Positions 49,621-57,658 of a DNA stretch of 64,000 nucleotides are shown here, in pieces. The stretch lies in contig NZ_BCWV01000004.1 of NCBI RefSeq assembly GCF_001894765.1, positions 248,001 through 312,000 on the forward strand, written 5' to 3'. This DNA comes from Rhodococcoides corynebacterioides NBRC 14404. Its GTDB lineage: Bacteria; Actinomycetota; Actinomycetes; Mycobacteriales; Mycobacteriaceae. Position numbers and translations under genes: made by a program. Numbering within the stretch: the first letter of the stretch is position 1; each line of letters opens with the position of its first letter. Under the pieces are notes generated by a model. The model ran no database searches. It was not told where the DNA came from and saw only the letters and a program-made list of their open reading frames with translations.

Positions 49621-50081
49621 TTTCAATCACTTCACCCCCTCGGAGTGGTGACATGTCCACGAAAGAGCAGGTCGCGCGCGGTGAGTTCTCGTGGGTGACG
49701 ACGAGACCGGACGTCAGGACCTGGTTCTGCGACGCTGCTTCGGCAGACGAACAGTGCAGCTCGAGGCGCTTTTCCGTGCGGTAGTGGAGGAAAGTGGGGG
49801 CCCGGACGACGTTCGCCGGCTCAGGTGGGGCGTCGTGGGGTTGCGCAGCCGGGCCGACACCCATATCGGAAGGCGCCGTCGGGCGTGAGTGCCCGCCCTC
49901 GATCGTTCCGACAGAAATCCCGGCGAATCAGCCGGGTCGCGGACACCGTGGCCCGGCACCCGCGCGAGTTCTGCCACACGATCCGCCTCGACACTGCGGA
50001 TCCGCGGATTGGCCCCGGATCCCGTGGCGGAACTCGCGCCCTCGAGGCTCGGTGGACAGCAGTGCGGTGGCGGGCACGCAC
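49621..50081. other. intergenic region between mraZ and the DUF3040 gene
   Basis: About 460 bp without a convincing gene. It holds GTGG pairs in plus orientation at 49784/49794 and 49825/49835, and an imperfect 24-bp inverted repeat (49962-49985 and 50016-50039, about 21 of 24 matching) around a gcggatccgc palindrome. A 43-codon plus-strand frame (49653-49784) is too weak to call. The mraZ promoter must lie here, but I cannot place it. Confidence 0.6.
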
Positions 50082-50129
50082 GAAAAACGCCGAATGCGGC
50101 GCCTCGTGACGAGGCGCCGCATTCGGCGT
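50082..50129 (-). terminator. rho-independent terminator of the DUF3040 gene
   Basis: A perfect 20-bp stem (50087-50106 with 50110-50129) around a TGA loop. On the minus strand it is followed by a run of five T. It is 40 bp after the DUF3040 stop and is the most canonical intrinsic terminator in the window. Confidence 0.93.
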
Positions 50130-50168
50130 GGAGATCAGGGAGTCAGCGCGGACGCCGACCCATACAGG

Positions 50169-50621
50169 TCAGCCCTGGTCGAAGCGGCGACGGAAGCGTT
50201 CCTCCATCCGGGCCGAGAAGCCGGGACGCTTGGCCCCACGCTGACCCGAGGTGCCACGGGCAGTCGGCCCGGGGCGACGGGACGAGGACGGCGGTCCCGA
50301 CGGCTCGGCACCACCCTCGGACTCCGTCTCGGCGGTGGGCGCACCCGGTTTCCGGACGAGCAGGAGAACACCCGCGCCGAACATGACCGCGAAACCCACC
50401 AGGCTGATGATGGGGAACCCACCGGGCTTGACGGGCAGCGCGACGCCGGCGATCAGGAGAACCAGACCGACGACGAAGAGCGCGATGGCTTGGAAGCGGC
50501 GACGAGTCGACGCCGCTCGGATGCGTCCGCCGCGCACGGTGGACGCGAACTTGGGGTCCTCGGCATAGAGAGCGCTCTCGATCTGATCGAGCATGCGCTG
50601 CTCGTGCTCGGAGAGTGGCAC
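50169..50621 (-). CDS. DUF3040 membrane protein (Rv2169c-like)
   Basis: A 150-aa protein with the DUF3040 start MPLSEHEQRMLDQIE, a soluble helix, two membrane helices (about residues 44-62 and 68-88) and a polar Arg/Pro/Gly-rich tail. GTG 50621 follows GGGAGG; a longer open frame upstream lacks support. It holds the position of M. tuberculosis Rv2169c at the border of the mraZ cluster and ends at a strong terminator. Function unknown. Confidence 0.88.
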   Translation of the reverse strand: MPLSEHEQRMLDQIESALYAEDPKFASTVRGGRIRAASTRRRFQAIALFVVGLVLLIAGVALPVKPGGFPIISLVGFAVMFGAGVLLLVRKPGAPTAETESEGGAEPSGPPSSSRRPGPTARGTSGQRGAKRPGFSARMEERFRRRFDQG

Positions 50622-50785
50622 GGTACCTCCCCCGGCACTGGATGGGCTCTCACTCCCGGCCAGAAGTGAGAGGTGGCCGATCGGTCCGGCCACCTGCTGA
50701 CGATGATACGAGCAGATTCGGTGGCGTACCACCTCGCTGCCACACCAGTATGCGGAAAAATCGGGCGCCGTGGTGGCGCCGCGTC

Positions 50786-51262
50786 CTACGCGGACTGCGG
50801 GACCGCGTCGGGCGAGGTGATCAGCCGGTCCTCGACCCGGTGGAGAAAGCGTCCGACCTGGGTGAAGAACTCGTCGGCCTCCGCCGAGTCCATCCGATCG
50901 CCGGACCCCGCCTCGATCGCCGCTCGGACCGACGAGTGGGCCGCGAAGTACGCCGCCCAGTCGGAGAACTCCGGCGCCGCGGACTGCATGCGCATCCACG
51001 CGCTGCGCGGCGCGCCACGCTTCGGTGTCGGATCCACCGCATCGAGCAGGGCGCCGGCACCGCGCAGTGCTGCCACGTACGCCTCGAGGAAACGATCGGC
51101 GGCCGTGGGCGCACCCGCCGCGGTCGCGAGCAACGCGTCGGCCCGACGCAACAGCGCCGCCGAGCGCGACGGCGGCCCCGCCGGGGCGGGAGCAGGAGCG
51201 CCGAAGGACAGCACCGTGCCACGACCGCCGCGGGTGCTCGTCGGAGCGAAGCCTCTCGCCAT
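50786..51262 (-). CDS. SAV_6107-type HEPN domain protein
   Basis: A 158-aa all-helical protein with a Gly/Pro-rich N-terminus. Its core (SAALLRRADALLATA, TAADRFLEAYVAALRGAGALLDA, EFSDWAAYFAAHSSVRAAIEAG) resembles the actinobacterial SAV_6107 HEPN family. HEPN domains are often RNases, but no R-x4-6-H catalytic motif is obvious here, so enzymatic activity is uncertain. ATG 51262 has GAGGAGG, immediately preceded by a hexamer repeat. Confidence 0.75.
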   Translation of the reverse strand: MARGFAPTSTRGGRGTVLSFGAPAPAPAGPPSRSAALLRRADALLATAAGAPTAADRFLEAYVAALRGAGALLDAVDPTPKRGAPRSAWMRMQSAAPEFSDWAAYFAAHSSVRAAIEAGSGDRMDSAEADEFFTQVGRFLHRVEDRLITSPDAVPQSA

Positions 51263-51274
51263 GGTCGAAACCTC

Positions 51275-51304
51275 CTCGTGCTCGTACTCGTGCTCGTACT
51301 CGTG
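51275..51304. repeat. hexamer repeat next to HEPN-gene ribosome site
   Basis: Five hexamers alternate ctcgtg and ctcgta on the plus strand (cacgag/tacgag on the minus strand), ending beside the GAGGAGG ribosome site. Expansion or contraction by slippage could alter the leader. Confidence 0.8.
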
Positions 51305-51507
51305 TGCTCGTACCCGTGTGCCGGTGCGTGGGCCTGCGTCGCGGATCGGCCGTTCTCCCGGATCAACCGTGCTGCGGGGGGCCGCGCATTCCGCGTCGAC
51401 CTCCGGTGCGAAGAAGATCACGTGGGTCCGACACCGATCGCCGTCGTCGAACGTGTGTTCGATAGAGACAGTACCGCTCCCCTCGCCGACGCGCCAGGGC
51501 TCACCGG

Positions 51508-52170
51508 ATGGGTACCGTGACCGTCGTGCCCGCATCCGCCGGGAGCGGAGACGTCACTCTGCTCGACCTCAGCCCGCACGAGATGCGCGCGCGGCTGACC
51601 GAGGCGCTCGCCGTGTACGTCGACGCCATGGGATATCCGCCGGGGACGGACCTGCACCGCGCCCCGATGTGGTCCGAGCACATCCTGCGGCCGGGATGGC
51701 GCGCCGTGGGCGCGCTGCAGGCCGACCGCATCGTGGGCATCGCCTACTGCTACCGCGGCGATCACGGACAGTGGTGGCATCGGCAGGTCCGCGACGGAAT
51801 GCGCCGGGCCGGGTGGACTCCGGAACGCGCGGAACACGTCCTCGCGGACTACGTCGAGCTCACCGAACTGCACGTCGCGCCCGGCGTCCAGGGCGCCGGC
51901 GTCGGCAGCCGACTGCTCGGCACCCTCCTGGCCGGGCGGAGCGAGCAGCGCGTCCTGCTCTCGACCCCCGAAGTCCATGCCGAGGACAACCGCGCGTGGC
52001 GTCTGTACCGACGGGCCGGGTTCACCGACGTGCTGCGCCGATTCCGATTCGCGGGCGATTCCCGACCCTTCGCCGTCCTCGGCCGCGAATTACCCCTGCC
52101 CACCCGCAGCTCCGCCGTCACCGGCACCACCACCACCACCACCACCACCACCGAGGAGCCGACCACGTGA
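51508..52170 (+). CDS. GNAT-family N-acetyltransferase (Rv2170-like)
   Basis: A 220-aa acetyltransferase. Acetyl-CoA motif A is LHVAPGVQGAGVGSRLL, followed by motif B (EDNRAWRLYRRAGF). Position and orientation match M. tuberculosis Rv2170. The C-terminus carries nine Thr from an ACC repeat (52126-52152) and then EEPTT, with no family counterpart. The TGA overlaps the crtO start (GTGA), tying crtO translation to this gene. ATG 51508; substrate unknown. Confidence 0.85.
   Translation: MGTVTVVPASAGSGDVTLLDLSPHEMRARLTEALAVYVDAMGYPPGTDLHRAPMWSEHILRPGWRAVGALQADRIVGIAYCYRGDHGQWWHRQVRDGMRRAGWTPERAEHVLADYVELTELHVAPGVQGAGVGSRLLGTLLAGRSEQRVLLSTPEVHAEDNRAWRLYRRAGFTDVLRRFRFAGDSRPFAVLGRELPLPTRSSAVTGTTTTTTTTTEEPTT
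52126..52152 (+). repeat. (ACC)9 trinucleotide repeat
   Basis: Nine perfect ACC codons encoding poly-Thr at the end of the GNAT protein. Slippage would change tail length by whole codons and leave the coupled crtO start in place. Confidence 0.95.
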
Positions 52171-53774
52171 TCGACGCCGCCGTCATCGGTTCGGGACACA
52201 ACGCTCTCGTCTCCGCCGCCTACCTCACCGAGGCCGGGTGGTCGGTCCGAGTTCTCGAGCGGGACACCGTCGTCGGCGGGGCGGCGTCCACGGTGGAACG
52301 GTTCCCGGGCCACAAGGTCGACCGGGGGTCGTCCGCGCACATCATGGTGCGACAGACCGGGATCATCGAGGAGTTGCGCCTGGCGGACCACGGCCTGCGC
52401 TACCTGGACTGCGATCCCTGGGCGTTCGCTCCCCCGCCACCCGGAACGGACGAGCCGGGCATCGTGTTCTCGGTGGACCTCGACGCCACGTGCGCGTCGA
52501 TCGAGGCAGCCTGCGGACGTCGGGACGCTGACGCGTACCGACGCTTCGTCGCCGTGTGGGGGCCGCGCAGCGCCCGCGTCATGCGCTCGTTCGGCGCGCC
52601 GCCCACCGGGCGCGCGTTCTTCTCCTCGTTCTGGGGCATGGACGCGAAGGACGGCCCCGCGGCCTTGTCACGCGAGTTCCTCGCGTCCGGCGACGCTCTG
52701 CTCGACCGCTGGTTCGACAGCGAGCGACTGAAGGCCGCGCTGGCCTGGTTCGGGGCGCAGTCCGGTCCGCCGATGTCCGAACCGGGCACGGCCCCGATGG
52801 TCGCGTTCAACACGTTGATGCACACCACCCCGCCCGGTCGCGCGGTCGGCGGCAGCGGCGCGCTCTCCGTCGCCCTGGCCACCAAGATCGAGGCCGACGG
52901 CGGCACCGTCACCCTCGGCGACGCGGTCACCTCGGTGAGTCGACGAGGCGAGGGGTGGTCGGTCCGCACCGCGAGCGGCGAGGAGGTCCGCGCCCGCACC
53001 GTGATCGCCGGATGCCACGTCCTGACGACCCTCGACCTGCTCGACGCCGGCGGCTTCGACACGGCGACCACCGCCTCGTGGCGACGGCAGATCGACGTGG
53101 GCCCGGGTATCGGCATGGTGGTCCGGGCGTCGACGACCGCCCTGCCGACCTACCCGAACACCGACGTCGCGGAGTCCTCGCACGGACTGCAGCTACTGGT
53201 GCACGACCGCGCCCAGCTGCGCCGGGCCCACGGCGCCGCGTCGGCCGGTGACCTGCCCCCCGCGCCGGTCGTCCTGGCCATGAGTTTCAGCGCGGTGGAT
53301 CCCTCGATCGCCGCGCCCGGGGAACACCAGGTGTCCCTGTGGTCCCAGTGGCACCCCTACCGCCTGGCGGACGGCCGCTCGTGGCGCGGCGGATCGCCCG
53401 AGGTCGCCGAACTCGAGGGCGACCGCATCGTCGCCGAGGTGGATCGGTACGCCCCCGGGTTCGCCGAGTCCGTCCTGCGTCGCCACACGCAGTCGCCGTG
53501 GGATCTCGAACAGGAACTGGGGCTGATCGGCGGCAACGTCATGCACGTGGAGATGTCCCTGCACCAGATGATGATGTGGCGGCCGATGCCCGCCCTGGCC
53601 GGTATGACCGTGCCGGGCGCTCCGTCCTTCTTCCTCACGGGCGCCTCGACCCACCCCGGTGGTGGGGTGTCCGGCGCATCCGGCCGCAGCGCGGCCCGAC
53701 TGGCCCTGGCCGACCGTGCCGGTTCACCCGTGCGGCGGCTCGCCTCGCGGCTCGGCGCGATGGTGGGCCGGTGA
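52167..53774 (+). CDS. crtO: beta-carotene/gamma-carotene 4-ketolase CrtO
   Basis: A 535-aa FAD-dependent oxidoreductase related to phytoene desaturases, closely resembling Rhodococcus erythropolis CrtO, which puts 4-keto groups on beta-ionone rings. It has the dinucleotide fold AAVIGSGHNALVSAAYL (Gly8, Gly10), then FPGHKVDRGSSAHIM, MSEPGTAPMV, VIGGNVMHVEMS in outline, and the C-terminal GASTHPGGGVSGASG. The GTG at 52167 overlaps the GNAT stop. It needs a cyclised carotene, yet no lycopene cyclase is in the window. Confidence 0.93.
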   Translation: MIDAAVIGSGHNALVSAAYLTEAGWSVRVLERDTVVGGAASTVERFPGHKVDRGSSAHIMVRQTGIIEELRLADHGLRYLDCDPWAFAPPPPGTDEPGIVFSVDLDATCASIEAACGRRDADAYRRFVAVWGPRSARVMRSFGAPPTGRAFFSSFWGMDAKDGPAALSREFLASGDALLDRWFDSERLKAALAWFGAQSGPPMSEPGTAPMVAFNTLMHTTPPGRAVGGSGALSVALATKIEADGGTVTLGDAVTSVSRRGEGWSVRTASGEEVRARTVIAGCHVLTTLDLLDAGGFDTATTASWRRQIDVGPGIGMVVRASTTALPTYPNTDVAESSHGLQLLVHDRAQLRRAHGAASAGDLPPAPVVLAMSFSAVDPSIAAPGEHQVSLWSQWHPYRLADGRSWRGGSPEVAELEGDRIVAEVDRYAPGFAESVLRRHTQSPWDLEQELGLIGGNVMHVEMSLHQMMMWRPMPALAGMTVPGAPSFFLTGASTHPGGGVSGASGRSAARLALADRAGSPVRRLASRLGAMVGR

Positions 53775-53775
53775 G

Positions 53776-54600
53776 ATGACCCCGGCGACGCGGACTCCGC
53801 CGGTGGCCCTCGGCTTCGCGGTGGCGGCCGTCCTGGCCCAGATCACCTACCCGCTCGCGTCGGGCTCGGTGAAGGACGCCATCACCTTCTCCGTGGTGGC
53901 GCTCCTCGCTGCGGCGTGCGTCGCGCATGCCACGCGCTCCCGCGGCGGCGGGTGGGCCGTCGCGATGGTGCTGATCACCGCCGGTATCGGTCTGACCGCC
54001 GAGATCGTCGGCACGCGCACCGGCATGCCCTTCGGGTGCTACGCCTACGCGCAGGACCGCATCGGTCCCTCGATCGCCCACGTTCCGGTGGTGGTCCCGT
54101 TCGCCTGGACCGCAGGGCTGTATCCGGTGTGGACGGCAGCCACGGTGATCACCGAACGCGCGCGGGCCGGCACCGCGACGCGCATCGGACTGACGACGGT
54201 CGGCGTGGTCGGGTGGGATCTCTACCTCGACCCGCAGATGGTCGCCGACGGCCAGTGGACCTGGTGCAGCGCCTTCTCCGGGCTGCCGGGGCTGCCCGGA
54301 ATCCCGTGGACCAACTACGTCGGGTGGTTGCTCGTCGCCTTCTGCATGGCGGTGGCCATGGAGCTGCTCGGTCGCGTGCGGGCGGAACGGCCCGAGGTCT
54401 CACGATCGGTTCCACTCGCGCTGTTCCTGTGGACCTGGCTCGGGTCCGCCCTGGCCCACGCCGTGTTCCTTCCCGACCTCGGCTGGTCCGCGCTGTACGG
54501 CCTGGTCGCCATGGGCGTCGTCGGCGTTCCCTTCCTGCTGGCGGTGCGTCGACGCGACGCCGCGCCGACCCCTCCGCGTGTCGATCGACCCGTGCACTGA
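53776..54600 (+). CDS. cruF: CruF-like carotenoid hydratase (DUF422)
   Basis: A 274-aa polytopic membrane protein (about seven helices) of the carotenoid biosynthesis DUF422 family. CruF hydrates the 1',2' double bond of gamma-carotene or lycopene ends. Family-typical polar motifs in the membrane are GLTAEIVGTRTGMPFGCYAY, WDLYLDPQMVADGQWTW in outline, and GIPWTNYVGWLL. ATG 53776 is one base after the crtO stop, so the two form an operon. A keto group from CrtO and a hydroxyl from this enzyme fit a gamma-carotene derivative. Confidence 0.88.
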   Translation: MTPATRTPPVALGFAVAAVLAQITYPLASGSVKDAITFSVVALLAAACVAHATRSRGGGWAVAMVLITAGIGLTAEIVGTRTGMPFGCYAYAQDRIGPSIAHVPVVVPFAWTAGLYPVWTAATVITERARAGTATRIGLTTVGVVGWDLYLDPQMVADGQWTWCSAFSGLPGLPGIPWTNYVGWLLVAFCMAVAMELLGRVRAERPEVSRSVPLALFLWTWLGSALAHAVFLPDLGWSALYGLVAMGVVGVPFLLAVRRRDAAPTPPRVDRPVH

Positions 54601-54622
54601 CGACGGGTGATCGGCTGGCACC

Positions 54623-55348
54623 ATGACCGCTGTGGTCACGCCAGCCGAACCTCGCTCCCGCCGTCCCGGTCGTCGTCGGACGCGCCGTCTCGCCGTCGTG
54701 ACCGTTCTCGCCCTCGCGGCCGTCCTGCTCTCCGGGTGCCTGCGCGCCCAGGTGTCCATGGGTGTCTCCTCCGACGATCGAGTCTCGGGTCGCATCGTCG
54801 TGGCGGTGATCCCGACCGCCGAGGGCGACACCGGACCGGGTCTCGACGTGCCCGACAGCCTCGCCGGGAAGATTCGCGTCCAGCCGTACTCGTCGGACGG
54901 GTACGTCGGCAGCGAGGCCCTGTTCAGCGACCTCACGTTCGGCGACGTCCAACAGCTCGGCGGGCTGTCGGATCAGGCCGACGGGCTGTTCCAACTCTCC
55001 CTGGTGCGATCCGGTGATCTGGTCGCCCTGTCGGGGCAGGTGGACCTGGGCACCGTGCCCGCCGACGGCAGCGACGTCCAGTTCACCATCGCGTTCCCAG
55101 CGCGGGTCACCACCACCAACGGCGCCCGCGAGGGTGACAACGTGGTCTCCTGGGCCCTGCCGGCCGGCGAACGCAGCACGCTGCGCGCCGAGGTGCGGTA
55201 CTCGGATCCGAACACGCGCAGTTTCGCCGGCTGGGCGGGCATCGTGTTCGGCGTGACCGTCGGTGTCGCGGCGATCGTCGGCGGCATGGCCTACGTGTCG
55301 CGGAATCCCTCCCTCCGCACGCCGCGCCGCCGGAACGACGCTCGCTGA
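54623..55348 (+). CDS. lppM: lipoprotein LppM
   Basis: A 241-aa LppM homologue (Rv2171 position) with lipobox LLSGC (Cys39), a beta-rich external domain (LRAQVSMGVSSDDRVSGRIV) and a C-terminal membrane helix (about 202-222) with a basic tail. In M. tuberculosis LppM affects lipoglycan exposure and phagosome trafficking. ATG 54623; a weak ribosome site. It separates cruF from the glycosyltransferase and lies in the same direction, so the run crtO-cruF-lppM-GT is probably one transcript. Confidence 0.9.
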   Translation: MTAVVTPAEPRSRRPGRRRTRRLAVVTVLALAAVLLSGCLRAQVSMGVSSDDRVSGRIVVAVIPTAEGDTGPGLDVPDSLAGKIRVQPYSSDGYVGSEALFSDLTFGDVQQLGGLSDQADGLFQLSLVRSGDLVALSGQVDLGTVPADGSDVQFTIAFPARVTTTNGAREGDNVVSWALPAGERSTLRAEVRYSDPNTRSFAGWAGIVFGVTVGVAAIVGGMAYVSRNPSLRTPRRRNDAR

Positions 55349-55350
55349 CC

Positions 55351-56505
55351 GTGTACGGCCGCCTCGTCCGCGCCGGCGCCCTCGCGGCGACGGCCACCGC
55401 GGCGCTGGCGATGGCGAACGCCCGCACGGCACCCGTGGTCGCTCCCCGACGTGGCGGCGCCGCCGCGACCGAGCGAGTCACCGTGTGCATTCCGGCACGC
55501 GACGAGGCGGAGCGGCTCCCCGACCTCCTGGCCGATCTGCTCGCCCAGCGGACGGCCGCCGCCCTGACCGTCCTGGTGCTCGACGACGAGTCCACCGACG
55601 GCACCGCCGACGCCGCCCGGGCCGCCGCCGGTGGCGACCCCCGCGTCCGCGTGGACCGTCGCCGACCGGACACGGCGGGCGGCGTCGGCAAGTCCGTGAC
55701 GTGCATCGATCTCGGTGTCCGTGCGCTCACCGAGACGGATCCGACGATGGTGGTCTTCGTCGACGCGGACGTCCGGCTGACTCCGCACGCGGTGGACGCG
55801 GCCGTCGCGGAGCTGCGCGAACTCGGCACCGCCTTCCTCAGCCCGTGGCCGGGCCAGGTCGCGGTGACCCGAGCCGAGCGGCTGGTGCAGCCCCTGCTCT
55901 CCTGGTCCTGGTCGGTCAGCCTCTACGTGCGGGGAGCCAACCGCGGCCGACGTCCGTCGATGGGGGTGGCCAACGGCCAGTTCCTCGTCATGGACGCCGC
56001 CGCCTATCGCGCTGTCGGCGGGCACCGATCGACGCGCGGAGCCGTCGCGGACGATCTGGAGTTGGTCCGCGAGTTCCGCCGCCACGGATTCCCGACGGCC
56101 GTCGGGTACGGCGGACGGGTGGCCACCTGCCGGATGTACGACGACGCCGCGCAGGTGTGGGCCGGACACGGCAAGTGGCTGTGGTCGCAGTTCGGGCGGG
56201 GACCGGTCGCCGTCGTCGTCGGTGCGCTGGTGGCGGCGATCTGGGTGGTGCCGCCCACCGGGTTGCTCTCGTCGTCCCGGCGTACGCGCCGCTGGGCGGC
56301 GGTCGGCTACGGCGCCGGCGTGGTGTCGCGACTGGTGACCCGGCGCGCCGAGGGCAGCCCCGATTCGCTGGTTCGCGACGTCGTCACGTCGAGCTGGCAC
56401 CCGGCGTCGATCGTGGTGGGGACGGCACTGGCGGTGTCGAGCGACCGCGGTCGGCGCCGCGGCACGCTCACCTGGAAATCACGCGCTCTCGACACCCGTC
56501 GCTGA
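55351..56505 (+). CDS. GT2 glycosyltransferase, probably carotenoid-specific (CruG-like)
   Basis: A 384-aa family 2 glycosyltransferase with an N-terminal membrane helix and one or two C-terminal helices. GT-A motifs are VTVCIPARDEAERLPDLL, VLDDESTDGTAD, VVFVDADVRLTP (DxD) and GVANGQFLVMD. Only 2 bp separate its GTG from lppM. Beside cruF and crtO, the best guess is transfer of a sugar to the 1'-hydroxyl of a keto-gamma-carotene, as CruG-type enzymes do. A lipoglycan role cannot be excluded because of lppM/mptA. The end overlaps convergent metF by 27 bp. Confidence 0.82.
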   Translation: MYGRLVRAGALAATATAALAMANARTAPVVAPRRGGAAATERVTVCIPARDEAERLPDLLADLLAQRTAAALTVLVLDDESTDGTADAARAAAGGDPRVRVDRRRPDTAGGVGKSVTCIDLGVRALTETDPTMVVFVDADVRLTPHAVDAAVAELRELGTAFLSPWPGQVAVTRAERLVQPLLSWSWSVSLYVRGANRGRRPSMGVANGQFLVMDAAAYRAVGGHRSTRGAVADDLELVREFRRHGFPTAVGYGGRVATCRMYDDAAQVWAGHGKWLWSQFGRGPVAVVVGALVAAIWVVPPTGLLSSSRRTRRWAAVGYGAGVVSRLVTRRAEGSPDSLVRDVVTSSWHPASIVVGTALAVSSDRGRRRGTLTWKSRALDTRR

Positions 56506-57459
56506 CCCGGTCATCGCGGGGGCGGGCCGGGCGAGCCCGAGGTTGGCCACGACCTCCGACGTCGCCTTCGCGAAGTTCAGGGTGATGAAGTGCAGGCCGG
56601 GGGCGCCCTCGGCGATGAGCCGCTCCCCCATCTCGGTGGCCAACTCGATGCCGACCGCCCGGACGGCGGCCCGGTCCTCCTCGGGTCCGCTGCCCGCCGC
56701 GGCGGCGAGTCGCGACCGCACGGCCGCGGGCAGTTCCGATCCGGAGAGCTCGACGGCGCGCTCGATGGAACGCATGGAGGTGATGGGCATGATCTCGGGG
56801 ATGATCGGCTTGGCACCCTGCTCGGGATCGAACGCGCTCACCCGGTCCCGGAGACGCAGATAGTCCTCGACGTCCCAGAACATCTGGGTGATGGAGTAGT
56901 CCGCGCCGGCCCGGAGCTTGCTCACGAGGAATCGCGTGTCGTCGTCCACCGACGGCGACCGGTGGTGCCCACCCGGGAAGGACGCCACACCGACGTGGAA
57001 GTCCCCCAGCTCCTTGACCAACCGGACCAGATCCTCGGCGTACTCGACCCCGTCGGGGTGCTTCTCCCACGGACCGAGTGGATCTCCGGGCGGATCGCCG
57101 CGCAGCACCAGGATGTTGGCGATGCCGCGATCGGCGTAGGCGCCGACCATCGACCGCAGTTCGGCGACACTGTGTCCGACCGCGGTGAGGTGGGCCACCG
57201 GGACCAACGTCGTGGAGTCGGCCAGGTCGCCCGTGACGCGCACCGTGCGGTCACGCGTCGACCCGCCGGCGCCGTAGGTCATGGAGACGAACGCCGGATG
57301 CATCTGCTCGAACGCCCGCACGGTCCGCCACAGACGATCCTCGCCGGCCTGGTCGCGGGGCGGCGAGAACTCGACGGAGAACGGCACGCTCCCATGGGTG
57401 GCCGCCGCCAGCCGGTCGACGACGGACGGGGTGCGGGACGTGCGTGATCGATCGGTCAC
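56479..57459 (-). CDS. metF: methylenetetrahydrofolate reductase-like protein (Rv2172c type)
   Basis: A 326-aa TIM-barrel protein of the MTHFR superfamily that would reduce 5,10-methylene-THF to 5-methyl-THF for methionine synthesis. Landmarks are VPFSVEFSPPRDQAG, FVSMTYGAGGSTRDR, ILVLRGDPP and FITQM-like YSITQMFWD. The position matches M. tuberculosis Rv2172c. GTG 57459 has no ribosome site; TATGCT (57466-57471, minus strand) ends 6 bases before it, indicating a leaderless mRNA. It is divergent from idsA2. Confidence 0.9.
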   Translation of the reverse strand: MTDRSRTSRTPSVVDRLAAATHGSVPFSVEFSPPRDQAGEDRLWRTVRAFEQMHPAFVSMTYGAGGSTRDRTVRVTGDLADSTTLVPVAHLTAVGHSVAELRSMVGAYADRGIANILVLRGDPPGDPLGPWEKHPDGVEYAEDLVRLVKELGDFHVGVASFPGGHHRSPSVDDDTRFLVSKLRAGADYSITQMFWDVEDYLRLRDRVSAFDPEQGAKPIIPEIMPITSMRSIERAVELSGSELPAAVRSRLAAAAGSGPEEDRAAVRAVGIELATEMGERLIAEGAPGLHFITLNFAKATSEVVANLGLARPAPAMTGSATGVESA

Positions 57460-57465
57460 GAGCAC

Positions 57466-57471
57466 AGCATA
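57466..57471 (-). promoter_or_regulatory. metF -10 element, leaderless transcript
   Basis: TATGCT on the minus strand with six bases to the GTG, so transcription should begin at the start codon. Confidence 0.6.
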
Positions 57472-57575
57472 GAAGCGGCGCGCCGGGTCGCGGCGGCCCG
57501 CGCGCTGTGACAGACCCCTCGTCGCGGGTCGAGGCGCGGGGTCGTCCCTCGGCGCGGGGGTGTCCGAATCAGCAC

Positions 57576-57581
57576 TAGAGT
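57576..57581 (+). promoter_or_regulatory. candidate -10 element of idsA2-crtI
   Basis: TAGAGT about 78 bp upstream of the proposed idsA2 start in the 199-bp divergent region with metF. No clear -35 is visible. Confidence 0.4.
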
Positions 57582-57658
57582 GCGGGCAGGCGGGGTCCTG
57601 TTCCGCCCTGCGTCCGCCTCCGTCGACCGGTGCGGACCTCGCTTCACGACGTCCCTGC

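Noticed and set aside
49653-49784. A 43-codon plus-strand frame upstream of mraZ with a GGAG-like site.
   Set aside because: The translation is not recognisable, the frame overlaps the mraZ regulatory region, and a frame this short is expected by chance.
49784-49925. Strings resembling RNase P RNA core segments ([13 protein letters not shown] acagaaatcccgg).
   Set aside because: They are only about 125 bases apart, the first lacks the expected TCC and the second has extra bases, so the bacterial type A geometry is not met.
49962-50039. Inverted repeat considered as insertion-sequence ends.
   Set aside because: The spacer is only 30 bp, there is no transposase and no target-site duplication.
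50786-51262. HEPN protein considered as a toxin of a toxin-antitoxin pair.
   Set aside because: No catalytic R-x4-6-H motif is evident and there is no small partner gene beside it.
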